Assembly: GCA_036186865.1 (NCBI GenBank)
Contig: AP025056.1
Span: 35,174,536 to 35,238,535, forward strand
DNA length: 64,000 bases
Reading direction: 5' to 3'
Source: Eustoma russellianum
Lineage: Eukaryota > Streptophyta > Magnoliopsida > Gentianales > Gentianaceae
Each line of letters begins with the position of its first letter. The stretch's first letter is position 1. The notes beneath the pieces were generated by a model. That model ran no database searches and was not told where the DNA came from. It saw only the letters and a list, made by a program, of their open reading frames with translations. A program made the position numbers and the translations under genes. Shown in pieces: positions 42,541 to 55,121 of the stretch.

Positions 42541-42904
42541 TGTATAGAAAAAGGGGTTTGACTGATTTCAAAATGCATGATTTAAATAACGTGTTACAAA
42601 GAAATGCATGACATATTTTATGACATGACACGTTGTTGCATAAAACTTGCCTTATATAGTTCATATATAATGTTGTCGTACTAACGAGCCATAAAGCTTT
42701 AAAGCTTACATCAAATGACAAACATTTGTTGTGTTTGAACTATTTTCATGTGCCATCATTAATGAACTAGTTACTAAACTAGTTCATTAAGTGAAGTACT
42801 TAGTTAATTAAACTAAGTAGTTCATTAAAGGAAGCCATTTTTGGAAAATGCACAAAGGCAACAAGTTGAAGAAAGGAAAGTTCTTCACCCTCCTTATATC
42901 ACAC

Positions 42905-42906
<2 letters not shown>

Positions 42907-42949
<43 letters not shown>
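42907..42949. repeat. (TA)n microsatellite
   Basis: Pure TA run inside the SIRE-like 3' LTR. Confidence 0.9.
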
Positions 42950-42953
<4 letters not shown>

Positions 42954-43842
42954 TTTTTTTTAAAGACACATGCACATATATTCCAACGTACTACCGACAC
43001 GTTATATATTTTACGTACGTACATTAGCATCACACCATTATACTTAACTCATATTTATGAGTTTATTCAGGTCTTATATCATATGATATAAGTAATGGTG
43101 ATGACAAATTTATTATGACACGTTAAAAGGTTCTAAACTGAAAATGGTCGTATCGGACGAATACCGAAACTTCGCCAACGTGACACGTACTTGCCATAAA
43201 TAGATGGCCAGCCCATACACTTCAAAAATGGCTACAAATTTCGTGGCTTACATGGTATGTGCAGCCATAAAATCATTCCATGTTGGCACACACAAATCAC
43301 CCTCAATTAAGGCCAAATTGTGGAAATTCCAATTTCAATTTTGACACATGTTTTGGGTGCCACTTTAAGATCAGGTAAGTGCTGAATATTAAAGTTTAAT
43401 TTATGTATATTATGTGTAACATAATATATATAACATGTGCAAAAAGTTGGAATTTAATTAAAGAAAAATCGGGTAATCGACAAACATCGAAAATTCGGTT
43501 TTCTACGTACACGACACATGGAACATTTTTGGCATGTCATATAACATGTATCTAGACACTTTTTACATACTTCATACATTCTAAAGTGTTCTAGAAAAAT
43601 CAATTAAGGGCTGATTGGAATATACCATGTGTGTATAATTAAATGTGCACTATTTGACAAAGTGCGCAAAAATAAAATTCAGCAAATGTATCTTCATGTC
43701 ACACGCCTAAACCAGCTATATTGGAGCATATATGGAGCTTTTTTGGCATCTTGATTGGTCAAGAATGAAGCATACAATGTTGCTGACATAAAGAAAGGAA
43801 CTACAAAAGGTAATATTTCAAACTTTGTCACATTTATGACAC

Positions 43843-44206
43843 ATGCTGAAAATTCAGCATGTGTAGTCTAGGCTGGCCGAATTTTGTCACTTAATGAAGG
43901 ATATTTTGCTATCTTGAAAATGTTGATTAATTGGAAGATAGTATGGAAGTGTTTTGAATGTTTTATGGAAACAAATAAGGTGATATTTTTAAATATCACA
44001 CATGCTGAAAATTTTAGCATGTGTGTAATGTATGTTGGCCGAAAATTAGGCTCTATTGATGATCAATTTTTATTCCAAAATTGATGAAAATATTGTGTAC
44101 TAAATGGTGATTGAATTCTTCTTTAATTTCAAGGATTAAATCAAAGTAAACTTGGCAATATTTTGAATGAAATGTAAATGTTACACATGCTGAAATTTCA
44201 GCATGT
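43843..44206. repeat. Degenerate tandem repeat with palindromic cores in the SIRE-like LTR
   Basis: Three palindromic cores at about 43843-43866, 43997-44024 and 44182-44207. The last is a perfect 24-bp palindrome, CACATGCTGAAA followed by TTTCAGCATGTG. Each is followed by a GGCCGA-containing stretch. Spacing is about 150-190 bp. The last unit is also in the 5' LTR (about 38908). Confidence 0.75.
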
Positions 44207-45611
44207 GCAAAAGGTGGTATGGCCGATTTTTTCATGGCAAGGTGAAGAAAGTTGTCTTGCTAATTTTGTGGGATGATCTTGTGACTTATGGTAATAAGTT
44301 TATGGCTAATTGTCACATGCTTTTTGAGGTTTAATTCAGATTTATCTAGTCATCAAGTGATGACAACATCTATCCAATCAATGAGTGTCAAGTAAGCAAG
44401 AGCTTAATGATCATCCAATGAGGAGGTGCCAAGTAAGCAAGACAATATCACAATGATGCAATACACTCTTACAAGGACTTAGAAGATAATTTTCAAGAGG
44501 AAGAGGAAGGAAAGGGGGCGGCCAATCTTGGATAAAAAGGAAAGAAGAGAGAAAACAAAAGACAAGAACAAGAGTTGCAAATTCAAGATCAAAAACGTTT
44601 TATACCTTCTTCCTTCTACCTTTCTTTCTTTCTTCTCTCTAAAAGCCTATTGTATTCATATTCATACATCTTGAATAGGTTTCTTACATACCACCCTATA
44701 CTCTTTATCATTGTAAAAGATTGATCAAGGTGTGATCAATCTTGCACTTGCAAGGTGGTGGTGTTCGTGATCATTGTATTTATATACAAGGTTTGTAAAA
44801 GTTTGGAGTTGGTGTGAAACTCCATCAACCCTGTGGTAAGGTGTTATTTTGTGTTGTGTGATTAGTGATAACCGAGGAAGGTGTCCTCAAAGACTGGAGT
44901 AGGTTGTTTATAACCGAACCAGTATAAAATTCCTGGTGTTATTTAATTCCAGCACTTACTTTCAGTTTCATCACTGTTTATCGTTTTTAATCACGTTGGT
45001 AAGAATAGTAAACAAATTTCAAAAATTACGAAACTTTCCAGAATCATAGCCACACGTTTTAAGGTTCTTTTGGCGCAAGTTTCAACTCTTTTGGATAAGT
45101 ATAAGTCATTCAAACATCCAAAGTTCTGAGACTAGTGCAGTCTGATTTTCAGTTTTGCAAAGGTTGACACTTTGATCGTATTTGACTAACTTCCCAAAAG
45201 AATTTTTCAAACCTGTTTCAACCCATTTAAATAAAACTAATAAGGGGTTATTATTTAAATTTTCAGAGCATGTGGAGTTACGTACAAATAGGAATTAATT
45301 TTTCAAATCAGACTACCGGTTTTGGCAGATTTGCACAATCTGACCATCAACGATGTTTCAAGGGGTTAGAGGTTGAATTTTAATCTGAAATGTTTAGGAG
45401 ATACTCAGAACATCTGAGGCTAAGTTCTCTCCAAAGTTCAGAATTTTTGAAGACCTGTAACCCAGTTTTCAAAACGTTTTAAAACTTGTCCAGAAAACAG
45501 AAACAGTTTTCAGAAGTTGAGTTCTTGGTTTAAAACTATTATAAAAACCACATTTTCCGCACCAACTATTCAACCCCCCCCCCCTTCTAGTGGTGCCTTG
45601 CAGATCCTACA

Positions 45612-46769
45612 GATTCCTGATATCCATGCCTTCCAGACTTTTTGCCAGACTGTGACTGAGATTGGCCTGGTGATGATGCAGCAGAATGGCCCTCCTCAGC
45701 CACATGAGCCAGTTAGAGATGCACAGTATTACTTTGAAAAATTGAAGAGAGCTAATGTGCCACCATTTGAAGGAAAATCAGATCCTGACATTGCAGAAAA
45801 ATGGCTTGATGAAGTGGAGAACTGCTTTGAATTGATCCGTGCACCCGAAGAAATGAAACACAAGCCGTTAGACCATTTTTGCTTGGAGAAGCAAATCAGT
45901 GGTGGAAAGCTAATCTGCAATCCTTGTGGGAGAGATTCTTGCAAGAATTCAATAAGTTCTACATTCCCCCTTCAGTTAAGATGCAAAAGAGACACAAATT
46001 TGAGTCACTAAAGCAAGAGCAGGGGATGACCGTTGCTGACTATGCAAATAAGTTTATAGCCTTGGGGAGATTTCAACCATCGACTATGAATGATGAAGAG
46101 ACAAAGATGTTGAAATTTGAAAGATGGTTAAATGCGAGGATAAGGACTTGGCTAGTTAATGCAAATCCCGCAAACATCCTACGAAGGGAACATCTGTATG
46201 CGAGGATAAGGACTTGAAAGATGGTTATATGAAGAGACTGATATACCTTATCAAAGGGTTGCTCTGGACATCCTACGAAGGGAACATCTGTATGCAAAGT
46301 TTAGCAAATGTGAATTCTAGCTACGAAGTGTAGCATTTCTAGGGCATGTGATATCCGAAGAAGGTATATCAGTAGATCCCAAGAAAATCGAGGCAATCAC
46401 GGAGTGGCCCAGACCGACAAATGCTACAGAGGTACGAAGTTTTCTCGGTCTCGCTGGTTACTATCGGAAGTTCGTGGAAGGATTCTCTCGAATTGCTATG
46501 CCTTTAACCCGATTAACCCAGAAGAAAACCAAATTTGAATGGACCTCAGATTATGAGAAGAGCTTTACTGAATTGAAGAGGAAACTGACCTCCGCCCCAG
46601 TCTTAGCACAACCCATTCCTGGAGAAGACTTAGTTGTATATAGTGATGCTTCTAAGAACGGGCTGGGATGTGTGCTAATGTAAAAAGATCGAGTGATTGA
46701 ATACGCATCCCCACAATTGAAGCCATTTGAACAAAACTACCCAGTACACGACCTCGAATTGGCAGCTGT
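45612..46769 (+). pseudogene. Gypsy copy B: gag fused to RT by internal deletion
   Basis: The gag part (IPDIHAFQTFCQTVTEIGLV, NVPPFEGKSDPDIAEKWLDE) has a frameshift near 45860 and continues with LGEANQWWKANLQ and GMTVADYANKFIALGRFQPS. After LVNANPAN (about 46173) it jumps directly to ILRREHLYA of RT. That removes the zinc knuckles, the protease and the catalytic part of RT. Around the junction (46134-46295) short blocks are repeated: ACATCCTACGAAGGGAACAT at 46174 and 46269, GCGAGGATAAGGACTTG at 46134 and 46200. RT/connection sequence follows (FLGHVISEEGISVDPKKIEA, FLGLAGYYRKFVEGFSRIAM), with stops at about 46318 and 46681. It then runs into RNase H, cut by the solo LTR. Confidence 0.83.
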
Positions 46770-49700
46770 CGTAGCGCCCCGCACCCGGGCCTCGTCCGGA
46801 TACGGTGCACCCGCCGTACTTCACTGAGGAGAGTACAAGGCGTCATGCATAACATGCGAACATCCATAACATAAGTCGTGGACTCCCATGCTAACATTCA
46901 ACATGGTAGTAAAATTTAGGCAGAATTAAAACTTTTCAAATCAAACATGCATCACCAATTTACTAAGTTCCCAAAGGTAGTAGTCCCACAAAATAACATA
47001 ACTGAAATCCAGAGAGTTCAAATATAGTCATGATACAAAACGTCTTGGCAGCACTAAAGTCCTTAGCTTAGCTCCCTTCATATCTTCTCGCCTATGGATA
47101 AGGTACCCTCGGCTCATCCTCGATCCATTCTATCTTGGCATTATCTGGCTCTGGGGGAAAAAATAAAGTGTGAGTGATAAAAATCACCCAGCAAGAATAC
47201 AATAAACTACCATGAAATACGTAAAGAATCATAACATGAATATATTACCCCAAAAACCTCAAGGAATCATAATTCATACCTGATCGTGGATCTTGCACTT
47301 ACTTGACGTTCGGCTTAAGCATGTTTTTAGGGAATGATATACCATACCTGATCTTGGATCTTGAACTCACTTGACGATCGGCTTAAGCATGTCTTTAGGT
47401 AATGCTATACCAATAATAATTTACACTATTAACTGTAACATGCACATGTCCTCATGATCGTGAATTATGCAAGATGCAATACATGATGTCATGTCATGTC
47501 ATGTCATGTCGAAACATCATTTTGGTCCCATAAAGTAACATGTCGTAAAAACAGAGTATCAGATCAATTAACCTCGGATCTGAGCGGGTCCAGAACATAT
47601 CATCAGACCAATTAACCCCGGGTCCTAACGGGTCCAGAACAGATATCAGATCAATTAACCCCGGATCTGAATGGGTCCAGAACAGATATCAGATCAATTA
47701 TCCCCGGATCTGAATGGGTCCAGAACAGATATCAGATCAATTAACCCCGGATCTGAACGGGTCCAGAACATATCATGTCATCAGACCAATTAACCCCGGG
47801 TCTGGAGTCGGGTTAGTCGCATGCTTGGCCGGCAAAGGAATCATGAAGCTTTCTTTAAAAACATGGGACCGTAAAAACTTTTCATGCATATCGAAAACAT
47901 AGTCGCTTGTAAAACTTGCTTGCATCATAAAATCCATGAAAATCAGTTTCATGATCATGCATGATACATGTAGTGATATGCAATGCAAGTCATGACATGA
48001 ATTATCGTATGCATTCCTTACAACATGTCAACATGCATGGTTTCGGAACCGAATATTTCTAGACTTTTACTTCATATTCATGGGGCGGTTAAGCTAACCA
48101 AATAGGTCCATTTCCATAATCTTTTGTCACCAATACGTTTGGTGGAATCTTAAATACATGTCGTAAAAATTTCAGATTATTTCAATAACCATAAAAGGCT
48201 CATTTAATTGACTTCCGAAATGGATTAAGTGCTGAAACTGAACTGACATATTCTACTAAAAATTCAATTGCGGCAAATCCGAGATTCGTTTTTCAGAAAT
48301 TCCAACTCGCACAAATCTTAAACATGTGGAACTAGTATCCTACCAAAATTTAGCCTATTTTCATATCTCTAAGTCCCATTTTTAAGTCCATAAAGTCGTT
48401 ACTAAACTTCAGGTTGATTTCAGTGATTTCAGTTGAGCAGTTTGACTAATTAATTCATATAAAATAATCCAGAGCTTGTTTTACTAAAATTCCAGCTGGC
48501 GTGTTCACTAACTCATAGGATTATTACCATGCCAAAAATCAGCTTTATTGGTCATCTACAAGGTCTCTTTTCAAGCCAACCAAAAGAGGCTACAATTCTG
48601 CTCAGTTTCCGTTTTTCAAGTCTGACCAGTTTTACCAAATATTTTATTAAAAATTAACCATAACTTATTTTACCAAAATTCCAACTCTCATCTCTTCTAA
48701 ACTCATGGGACTATATCTGTGCCAAAAATAAGATTTATTGAAGGTCCACAAGGTCCTCTTTTAATTCGTTGAATCTAGTGATCAATTCTGCCCAGCTCCA
48801 GAATTTTCTACTGGAGCAGTTTTACCGCATAATTTTTTAAAAATAATCCTTAGCTTATTTTAACAAAATTCCAACTCTCACTTGGGATACACTCGTAAGG
48901 ATAACTTTGTACCAAAAATTAGCTTCATTGCAGGTCTGTAAGGTCAGTTCTTAAACCATCTAAAACATCACTCTATTCTGTCCACTTCCAGTGGTTTGCT
49001 ATTTTGTCATCTAGCCAAGTCAAATGTCCATGTCTTCACTCAATACTTTGGGCCGAAACTTGTGTGTTGCCTTAACCACATTTTACAACACATATTCAAG
49101 CATGCATTCACATTCAAGAGTCATCTTAATCTAAACTTACCAACAACCTCATAAAGCTCCTAGCTTTCACATGTATTCTTTTCTTAGGACCTTTTGTGTT
49201 ACATTCACAAGTCAATCTTGTCTAGACCTACTTAGGTGAACCTTATTTCACTCTAGGTCAGCCTTATTTCATATAGCATATAGGAAAAGACTTCATCTTT
49301 AAAGGAATAAATCACATGCAAGGCATTGTTCTTACGGAATCACTAAGATATAGTCTCAAACTTAAGATATTCAACTAAAGATTGAATCTTAAGAACCTCT
49401 AAGCATTCAAGTCACAAACTCTTTAAATAAATCATGAGAGATCATTGTATACTTGCCTCTTCAAGCTAAAGCTCTTGTCTTTGCTTGGTTATGGTGTGAA
49501 ATGTGTTGGAATCCTTCACCTTCTTCACCTTAAGCATACGGTTTTAAGGAAGATGGAAGGAAAGATTAGTCTGTATACAAAGAGCAAATAGGATACATTT
49601 AAGGTTAGAGCATCTTACCAAAATGAGCTTGGAATGGAGATGCAAGCACTCCAAGGTATCACCTCCTAAGAAAGTTGATGGCTTTTACCTATTTGGACCT

Positions 49701-50823
49701 TGAATGTCACGGTTTTGTGATGGAGAGAAGGAGTTCATATGAGCTTCATTCTTCACCAAATAAGGATTCACTTAAGGAAGCTTGGAACAAGACTTACCTA
49801 GATGTCTTCTTGAGTCTTGAAGTGAAGTTGAACTCCTATCCTTCAAGAGGATGGGGGCTGAAATATTGGTGAGGGTAGGAGGGAATTTTGCTAAGTGTTG
49901 CTTGGCTTGCTTGAGAAGAATTTTCTAGATGAAGGTAGGGTGTAGTCTTGCAAGATTTAAAAATCTAGGAGATGGGGAGGGCTTGGCCGATTTTGGAGGG
50001 ATAATAGGGAGGTTAGGGTTTCCATGAGTGTTAACCAATGTTACTTTATTCCAACTATGGTTACTTTTGGGCTAACCCAAGTTACTTTATCAAATCATGG
50101 TTATCTTAACCTTGGTTTAAGGAAAAAGTAACCATGGTAGGATTTAAAAATCCTCCATGGTTAATCATGTAGGGGCCGATTTTGGTTGTGGTCTTTATGA
50201 CCTCAACCATACTACTTCTCTCTTTAATGAGTTGTCTTACTTGTTCCTTAAATGCATGTCTATTTTATTTTCTATTTATTCTTTGCATAATAACTTCTTG
50301 TCTTAATGGTGTAGTAGACTTTAAGTAATTATTTTAACTAATAAAATTGACTAGAGAATTCTAGAATCCCCTTCATGCCTTGGCCGAATTTTGAGGCTTC
50401 TTGGGCAACTTGATATTTCTTGTAATTTTAATTCATGTATTATATTGTTTTCTTTATTTTATCATATTCTAAGATTAGTATTTGTATGTATACATACATA
50501 TACACGCCATGTGCACTATACATATCTATATATATATATATATCCTCCTATGTATACGCATGTAGGTATTTATACATTTCGTACACATATATCATATACA
50601 CGCACATACATACATAGTGGTATGTATGGTTCATATAGCTCTATATTTCATATACTACTTTCTTGAAGTTTCCTTATTTAATTTGGCTTGGTATCACCTC
50701 AATAATAATTAAGTAAAGAGGGTTAAATTGACTTAAGTAACACGCGCTAAAAGAAATTGTAGCTTTCATTCCGTCTCATATTCATAGTTTTCATGTACAT
50801 GATCGTTGGGGTACAACAGATGT
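46765..50823 (-). mobile_element. Solo LTR (family 2), 4.05 kb, with target duplication
   Basis: The LTR is 46770-50818, minus orientation: left end CGTAGCGCCCCGCACCC, right end GGGGTACAACA. Flanks GCTGT (46765-46769) and GATGT (50819-50823) are a 5-bp target duplication with one mismatch. Copy C shows the empty site (GGCAGCTGTGGTCTTCGC, about 59493). It has no internal region, so it arose by LTR-LTR recombination. Contents include the stem-loop at 47168-47195, a tandem repeat (47549-47806), GGTTA-type motifs (50030-50135), a U3 hairpin (50181-50208) and short TA runs near 50525. No gene in it. Confidence 0.88.
47549..47806. repeat. Tandem repeat, 43-54-bp unit, about 6 copies
   Basis: Units are built from CAGATCAATTAACCCCGGAT then CTGAATGGGTCCAGAACA, with small spacers. 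They lie inside the solo LTR, at about the place where other LTRs carry different repeats. Confidence 0.88.
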
Positions 50824-52567
50824 GGTCTTCGCACTAAAAATATGGAGGCACTATCTATACGGCGAAAAGTGCAAAATTTTCGCGGACCACAAAAGTCTCA
50901 AGTATCTGTTTACTCAAAAAGAGCTGAACATGCGACAACAAAGATGGCTAGAATTAATGAAGGACTATGACCTATCAATTCAGTATCACCCGGGGAAAGC
51001 CAACAAGGTAGCAGACGCATTAAGTAGAAAAACAAGTCATCCACGCCAACCACCTTTGCAGCGTGACATGGAAGAATTTGATCTAGAAGAGGTTGATTCG
51101 ATTGAAGGCATGATAGCAAAGTTGGTGATAATTCCTTCCCTAATAGATAGAATTAAAGAGGAGCAAGAAAAGGATGAAACCCTAAGGAAGATAAAAGACC
51201 GGGTACGAACGAAACCCACCGGAGGATTTAAGGTTCGAAACGACAGTAGTTTGTGGTTTCAAGAAAGATTGTGTGTACCCAATAATGAAGACCTACTGAA
51301 TGAAGTTCTTAAAGAAGCACATAACTCGCGATTATCCATCCACCCTGGAGCAAATAAGATGTACCAAGATTTGAAACGACGATTCTGGTAGCGTGGCATG
51401 AAAAGACAGATTGCGAAATTTGTGGGAAAATGCCTCGTTTGCCAAAGGGTGAAAGCAGAACATCAGAAACCCGCTGGGTTGCTGTATCCTCTCGAAGTTC
51501 CCGAATGGAAATGGGACCACATCACGATGGACTTTGTTACCGACCTGCCTAGAACGAGAAGCGGTTACAATGCTATTTGGGTGGTAGTTGATCGACTAAC
51601 CAAGTCTGCCCACTTCATGGCTATGACCATCAAAGCTCCACTAGAGAAATTGGCTACGATGTACGTGGAACAAATTGTGAGTCTCCATGGAGTACCCCTA
51701 AGTATCGTATGTGACCGCGATCCTCGCTTCACATCACGATTCTGGACAGCTTTTCAGAAAACAATGGGTACTGAGATTCACATGAGCTCGGCATTTCATT
51801 CCCAAACGGATGGTCAATCAGAAAGAACCATTCAGACACTAGAAGACATGTTGCGATCCTGCACACTTGACTTTGGGAGAAGCTGGGATCGAAGTCTCAA
51901 GCTAGTAGAATTTTCTTATAATAACAGTTATCATCGATCCATAGGGATGGCCCCGTACGAAGCACTCTATGGAAGGAAATGTCGTTCTCCGCTCTACTGG
52001 GATGAAATAGGAGATAGGATTCTCACTGGACCCGACCTAATAGAGCAGACTCGAGAGAAAATAAAAATCATAAAGCAAAAGTTACAAGCAGCCCAAGATA
52101 GAAGCAAGGTTTGGGCAGATGAAAAGCGACGACCTTTAGAATTTCAAGTTGGGGAAAAAGTATTTCTAAAAGTGTCGCCAACTAAAGGAGTTAAAAGATT
52201 TGGTATAAAGAGGAAGTTGAGCCCAAGATTTATTGGGTCATACGAGGTTCTGGAAAGGATTGGGGAAGTGGCTTATCAACTCGCTCTACCGCCCAACCTA
52301 TCTCAAATACATGATGTGTTTCATGTATCTCAACTGCGACGATATGTACACGATCCTAGCCATGTCATAAAGGACCAACCTTTGAAACTAAAAGCCGATA
52401 CGACATATGAGGAAGAACCGGAGAAGATAGTTGATTGTAAAGAAAAGGTATTAAGGAAACGAGCAATACCAATGGTCAAAGTGCAATGGAAGAATCACTC
52501 CGTGAATGAGTCTACCTGGGAAATGGAAGAACACATAAAGAACTTGTACCCTCACCTCTTTGATTAA
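50819..52567 (+). pseudogene. Gypsy copy B RNase H end, integrase and chromodomain-like tail, one stop
   Basis: Resumes after the solo LTR in RNase H (VFALKIWRHYLYGEKCKIF, ADHKSLKYLFTQKELNMRQ). Integrase: the zinc site HNSRLSIHPGANKMY...CLVCQRVK, and a core with MDFVTDLP, VCDRDPRFTSRF and QTDGQSERTIQTLEDML, so the D, D, E triad is visible. A single nonsense codon lies at 51389-51391 (TAG where copy C has TGG, within RRFW|RGMKRQ). From 51398 the frame is open for 389 codons. The C-terminus (VLRKRAIPMVKVQWKNHSV, NESTWEMEEHIKNLYPHLF) is the chromodomain-like end of Tekay/Del chromoviruses, thought to steer integration to heterochromatin. This is the best-preserved integrase in the window. Confidence 0.87.
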
Positions 52568-52600
52568 GCACTTTCAAGTTTCGAGGACGAAACTTATAAT

Positions 52601-52612
52601 GAGGGGAGAGGA
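52601..52612 (+). other. Polypurine tract, copy B
   Basis: GAGGGGAGAGGA three bases before the LTR start TGTAACCC. Copy C has GGGGGGAGGA at the same place (61261-61270). Confidence 0.75.
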
Positions 52613-52902
52613 TATTGTAACCCAATATGGGATCCTTTATTTGTGATTTATATTAGTTACGATCGATGACTACTGCTGTAAATTTCATCTCGGATAATGG
52701 CAATATGCATATAGTACTTGAGAGTGAATGTGGGACCATGGGAGAGGACCCAAAATTTTCGCCCAAGGTCTTATAAGTTTCGGCCAACAAGCCCAAGGAA
52801 GGCACACCACATTTTCTTATCTTGTGATTATAAACAAATGATAGTTAAGGGAATATGTTAAATAAACAAAAATAAAGGAAGATAGAAATTTGAATTAGGC
52901 AT

Positions 52903-52929
52903 GGTTGGGGGCATTAAAGACCCCCAACC
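52903..52929 (+). promoter_or_regulatory. U3 hairpin of the gypsy LTR
   Basis: GGTTGGGGG and CCCCCAACC form a perfect 9-bp stem around CATTAAAGA. Equivalents are at 38061-38086 and 61559-61585 and, in family 2, at 30141-30165 and 50181-50208. Function unknown. Confidence 0.55.
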
Positions 52930-55121
52930 GCCGGATACTAAGGGGAGGGGAGGCCAATTAAGAAGCCATCTACCTATCCTATTTAATAGTAACCTAACCA
53001 TGCTTAACTAATCAAGGTTAACAAAAAGTAACTATGGTTAGCATAAAATAACCAAGGTTAGAAATAAAGTAACCTTGGTTAACTAAAAAGTAACCAAGGT
53101 TAGGAAAATTAATTTGGAAAACCCCCCCCCCATCCCAATGGCTACAACCAAGTAGTCAAGAAAAGTTCCCTCCAAAGAGAAACCATAGTTTCCATCCTCT
53201 TACACCAAAACAAGAAGCCCTCCTCTCTTCCCTCCCCATAAGCCATTCGGCCTAAGTACAAACCAAAGGCATTAAGGTTCATACAAGCTCAAGAGAACAT
53301 AGGTAAGTACACACTCAACTATTCAAGGAAAACTCTTCCATTTTACTTAGTTGAAGACTCACTCATCTCTCTTGCCCCTAAATCATGACCTTCAATGGTT
53401 ACTAGGCTCAAGGATCTCAAGCCTTCAAGGACTCTCGCTTAGAGAAGCTTGGATACTACTCAAGCTTCTTTTTGGTAAGCCATTTAATTCATATTCTAAG
53501 AGAATATTGAGTTAAAGATATAGACTAACCATGCTCCTTTCTTTCCTTCCACCACCGTGGGAATGCTTGCATAGGGAAGAGAAAGATTTCAACTTTTCTA
53601 CACCTCTCCAAGAAGAGTAAGAAAAGAAGGCAAGTACACTATACTATTTGAGTCTTGAATGTGAAAGTGTGTGCATGAATGGCTAGATATACTTAAGATT
53701 TAATCTTGGTTGTATTATGCTAAGTTGAAGGCCAAAACTTTCGGACATAGCCATTTGTAGTGTAGGTGTGAAATCTTGTTCTAAAGGTGAAACCTTTTGG
53801 GGTTATATGTCTCATTATGTGTTAAACTAAGAGGAACAAGTTACAGATTCTCTCTTTTCTCCAAGGAGGGCTCACGGTGGGAGGGGTGAAGGGGAATGAG
53901 TGTGATTTTCGAATGGACATGCTTACTTAGTAGGAAATGGAGATAAGTCTATAGTCTTGTGGTGCGTTGCGCGTAACATGCTCTTAGATTCCTTATTTTC
54001 TTGCATGCACCAAAAATGGGACTGTTGATGGAGGGGTGCGTATACACCACAATTGTATACTAGGTGTTTGTGTCGAAAATGAAAGATAAGGACACTTAGG
54101 AATAACATATGGCCATTAGAAAAATTTCTGGAATTGGACAGAACTTGGGCTGTTTTGTGAGATCAAAAAGGGGGCCTTAAGAACTTTCAAATCTGTCGAT
54201 TTTTGGTATGTTACTAGTCGTATATGTATATGAGATGTGAGAGTTGGAATTTTATTAAAAGGAGCTACGGTTTATTTTTAATTAATTTCCTAGTGAGATT
54301 GGTTCTGCTGAAAATGTTGTACTGGACAGAATTTAAGTAACGTGTTTAAGTAGCCTAGAAATGGACCTTAGAGGTATGAAAATTAACTAATTTTCGGTAT
54401 GAAAATAACACTATGAGTAAAGTAAAGGTGAAAGTTGGAATTTTGTCAAAATGATTTATGGTTTATTTTTAATGAATTTTCTAGTAAAATGAGTAAGACT
54501 GAAATGCGCCGGATTGACAGAATTTGTGTATCATGTTGCATGAATTAAAATTGGACCTTAGAAAAATGCATTTGGGCCAAATTTTGGTAGGATGCTAGTC
54601 CAATGTGATTATTAAGCTGGAGAGTTAAAATTTCTGAAAAAGGATTAAAGGATTGGTCACAATAAATTTTATAGTAAAATTAGTCATTCCAGAATTCAGT
54701 TTGTATCCGCTTTATGAAAAAGAACAAACGATTCCCTTATCGACATCGTAATTCCATAAAACTTGCATGGTAATCACTTATGACATTTACGAAAGAGTAC
54801 ATGCAAACCAATTGGTCTAGAATGTGTATTTTAATAGGAAATTACTAAGGAGAAGTTGATGTCACTGAGCTGGAAATTTTCCAGCATGACGACGAGACGT
54901 AGTTATTCGTTTATGTCACGCATTATGCCATGGTTTGCATATTACATGTCATGCATTACATCATCGTCACGAACATGATTTACGACATGATTTTATGAGG
55001 AAGAAAGATGAAAAGCATTTTCAAAAGATGATTTTTGAAAGAAATGATTCTCCACCGGTACCGTGTGTGAGTATGAGCTTGGTCAGTATGAACCCACCAG
55101 ATCAGGGTTAAGTGATCTGAT

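Larger units (their letters stand above)
38776..45611 (+). mobile_element. SIRE-like Ty1/copia element carrying gag only
   Basis: Partial 5' LTR (38776-40317), primer-binding site (40320-40331), gag (40374-42271), a purine-rich tract (42528-42540) and a full 3' LTR (42541-45611). The LTR begins TGTATAG and ends CCTACA, giving TGTA/TACA inverted ends. No protease, integrase or RT is present between gag and the purine tract, and gag ends with an ordinary stop. It resembles the gag-only elements called TR-GAG. It inserted in gag of gypsy copy B (45612 onwards). It would need pol from a related element. Confidence 0.75.
42541..45611 (+). repeat. 3' LTR of the SIRE-like element, complete, 3.07 kb
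   Basis: TGTATAG...CCTACA. Non-coding. Contains a (TA)n run at about 42907-42949, a degenerate repeat of about 150-190 bp with palindromic CACATGCTGAA-type cores (43843-44206), and a C run near 45574. The right flank (GATTCCTGATATCC) is gag of gypsy copy B. Confidence 0.88.

Noticed and set aside
47549..47806. Regular direct repeats resembling a CRISPR array
   Set aside because: Units are adjacent or nearly so, with no unique spacers, and lie inside a plant LTR.
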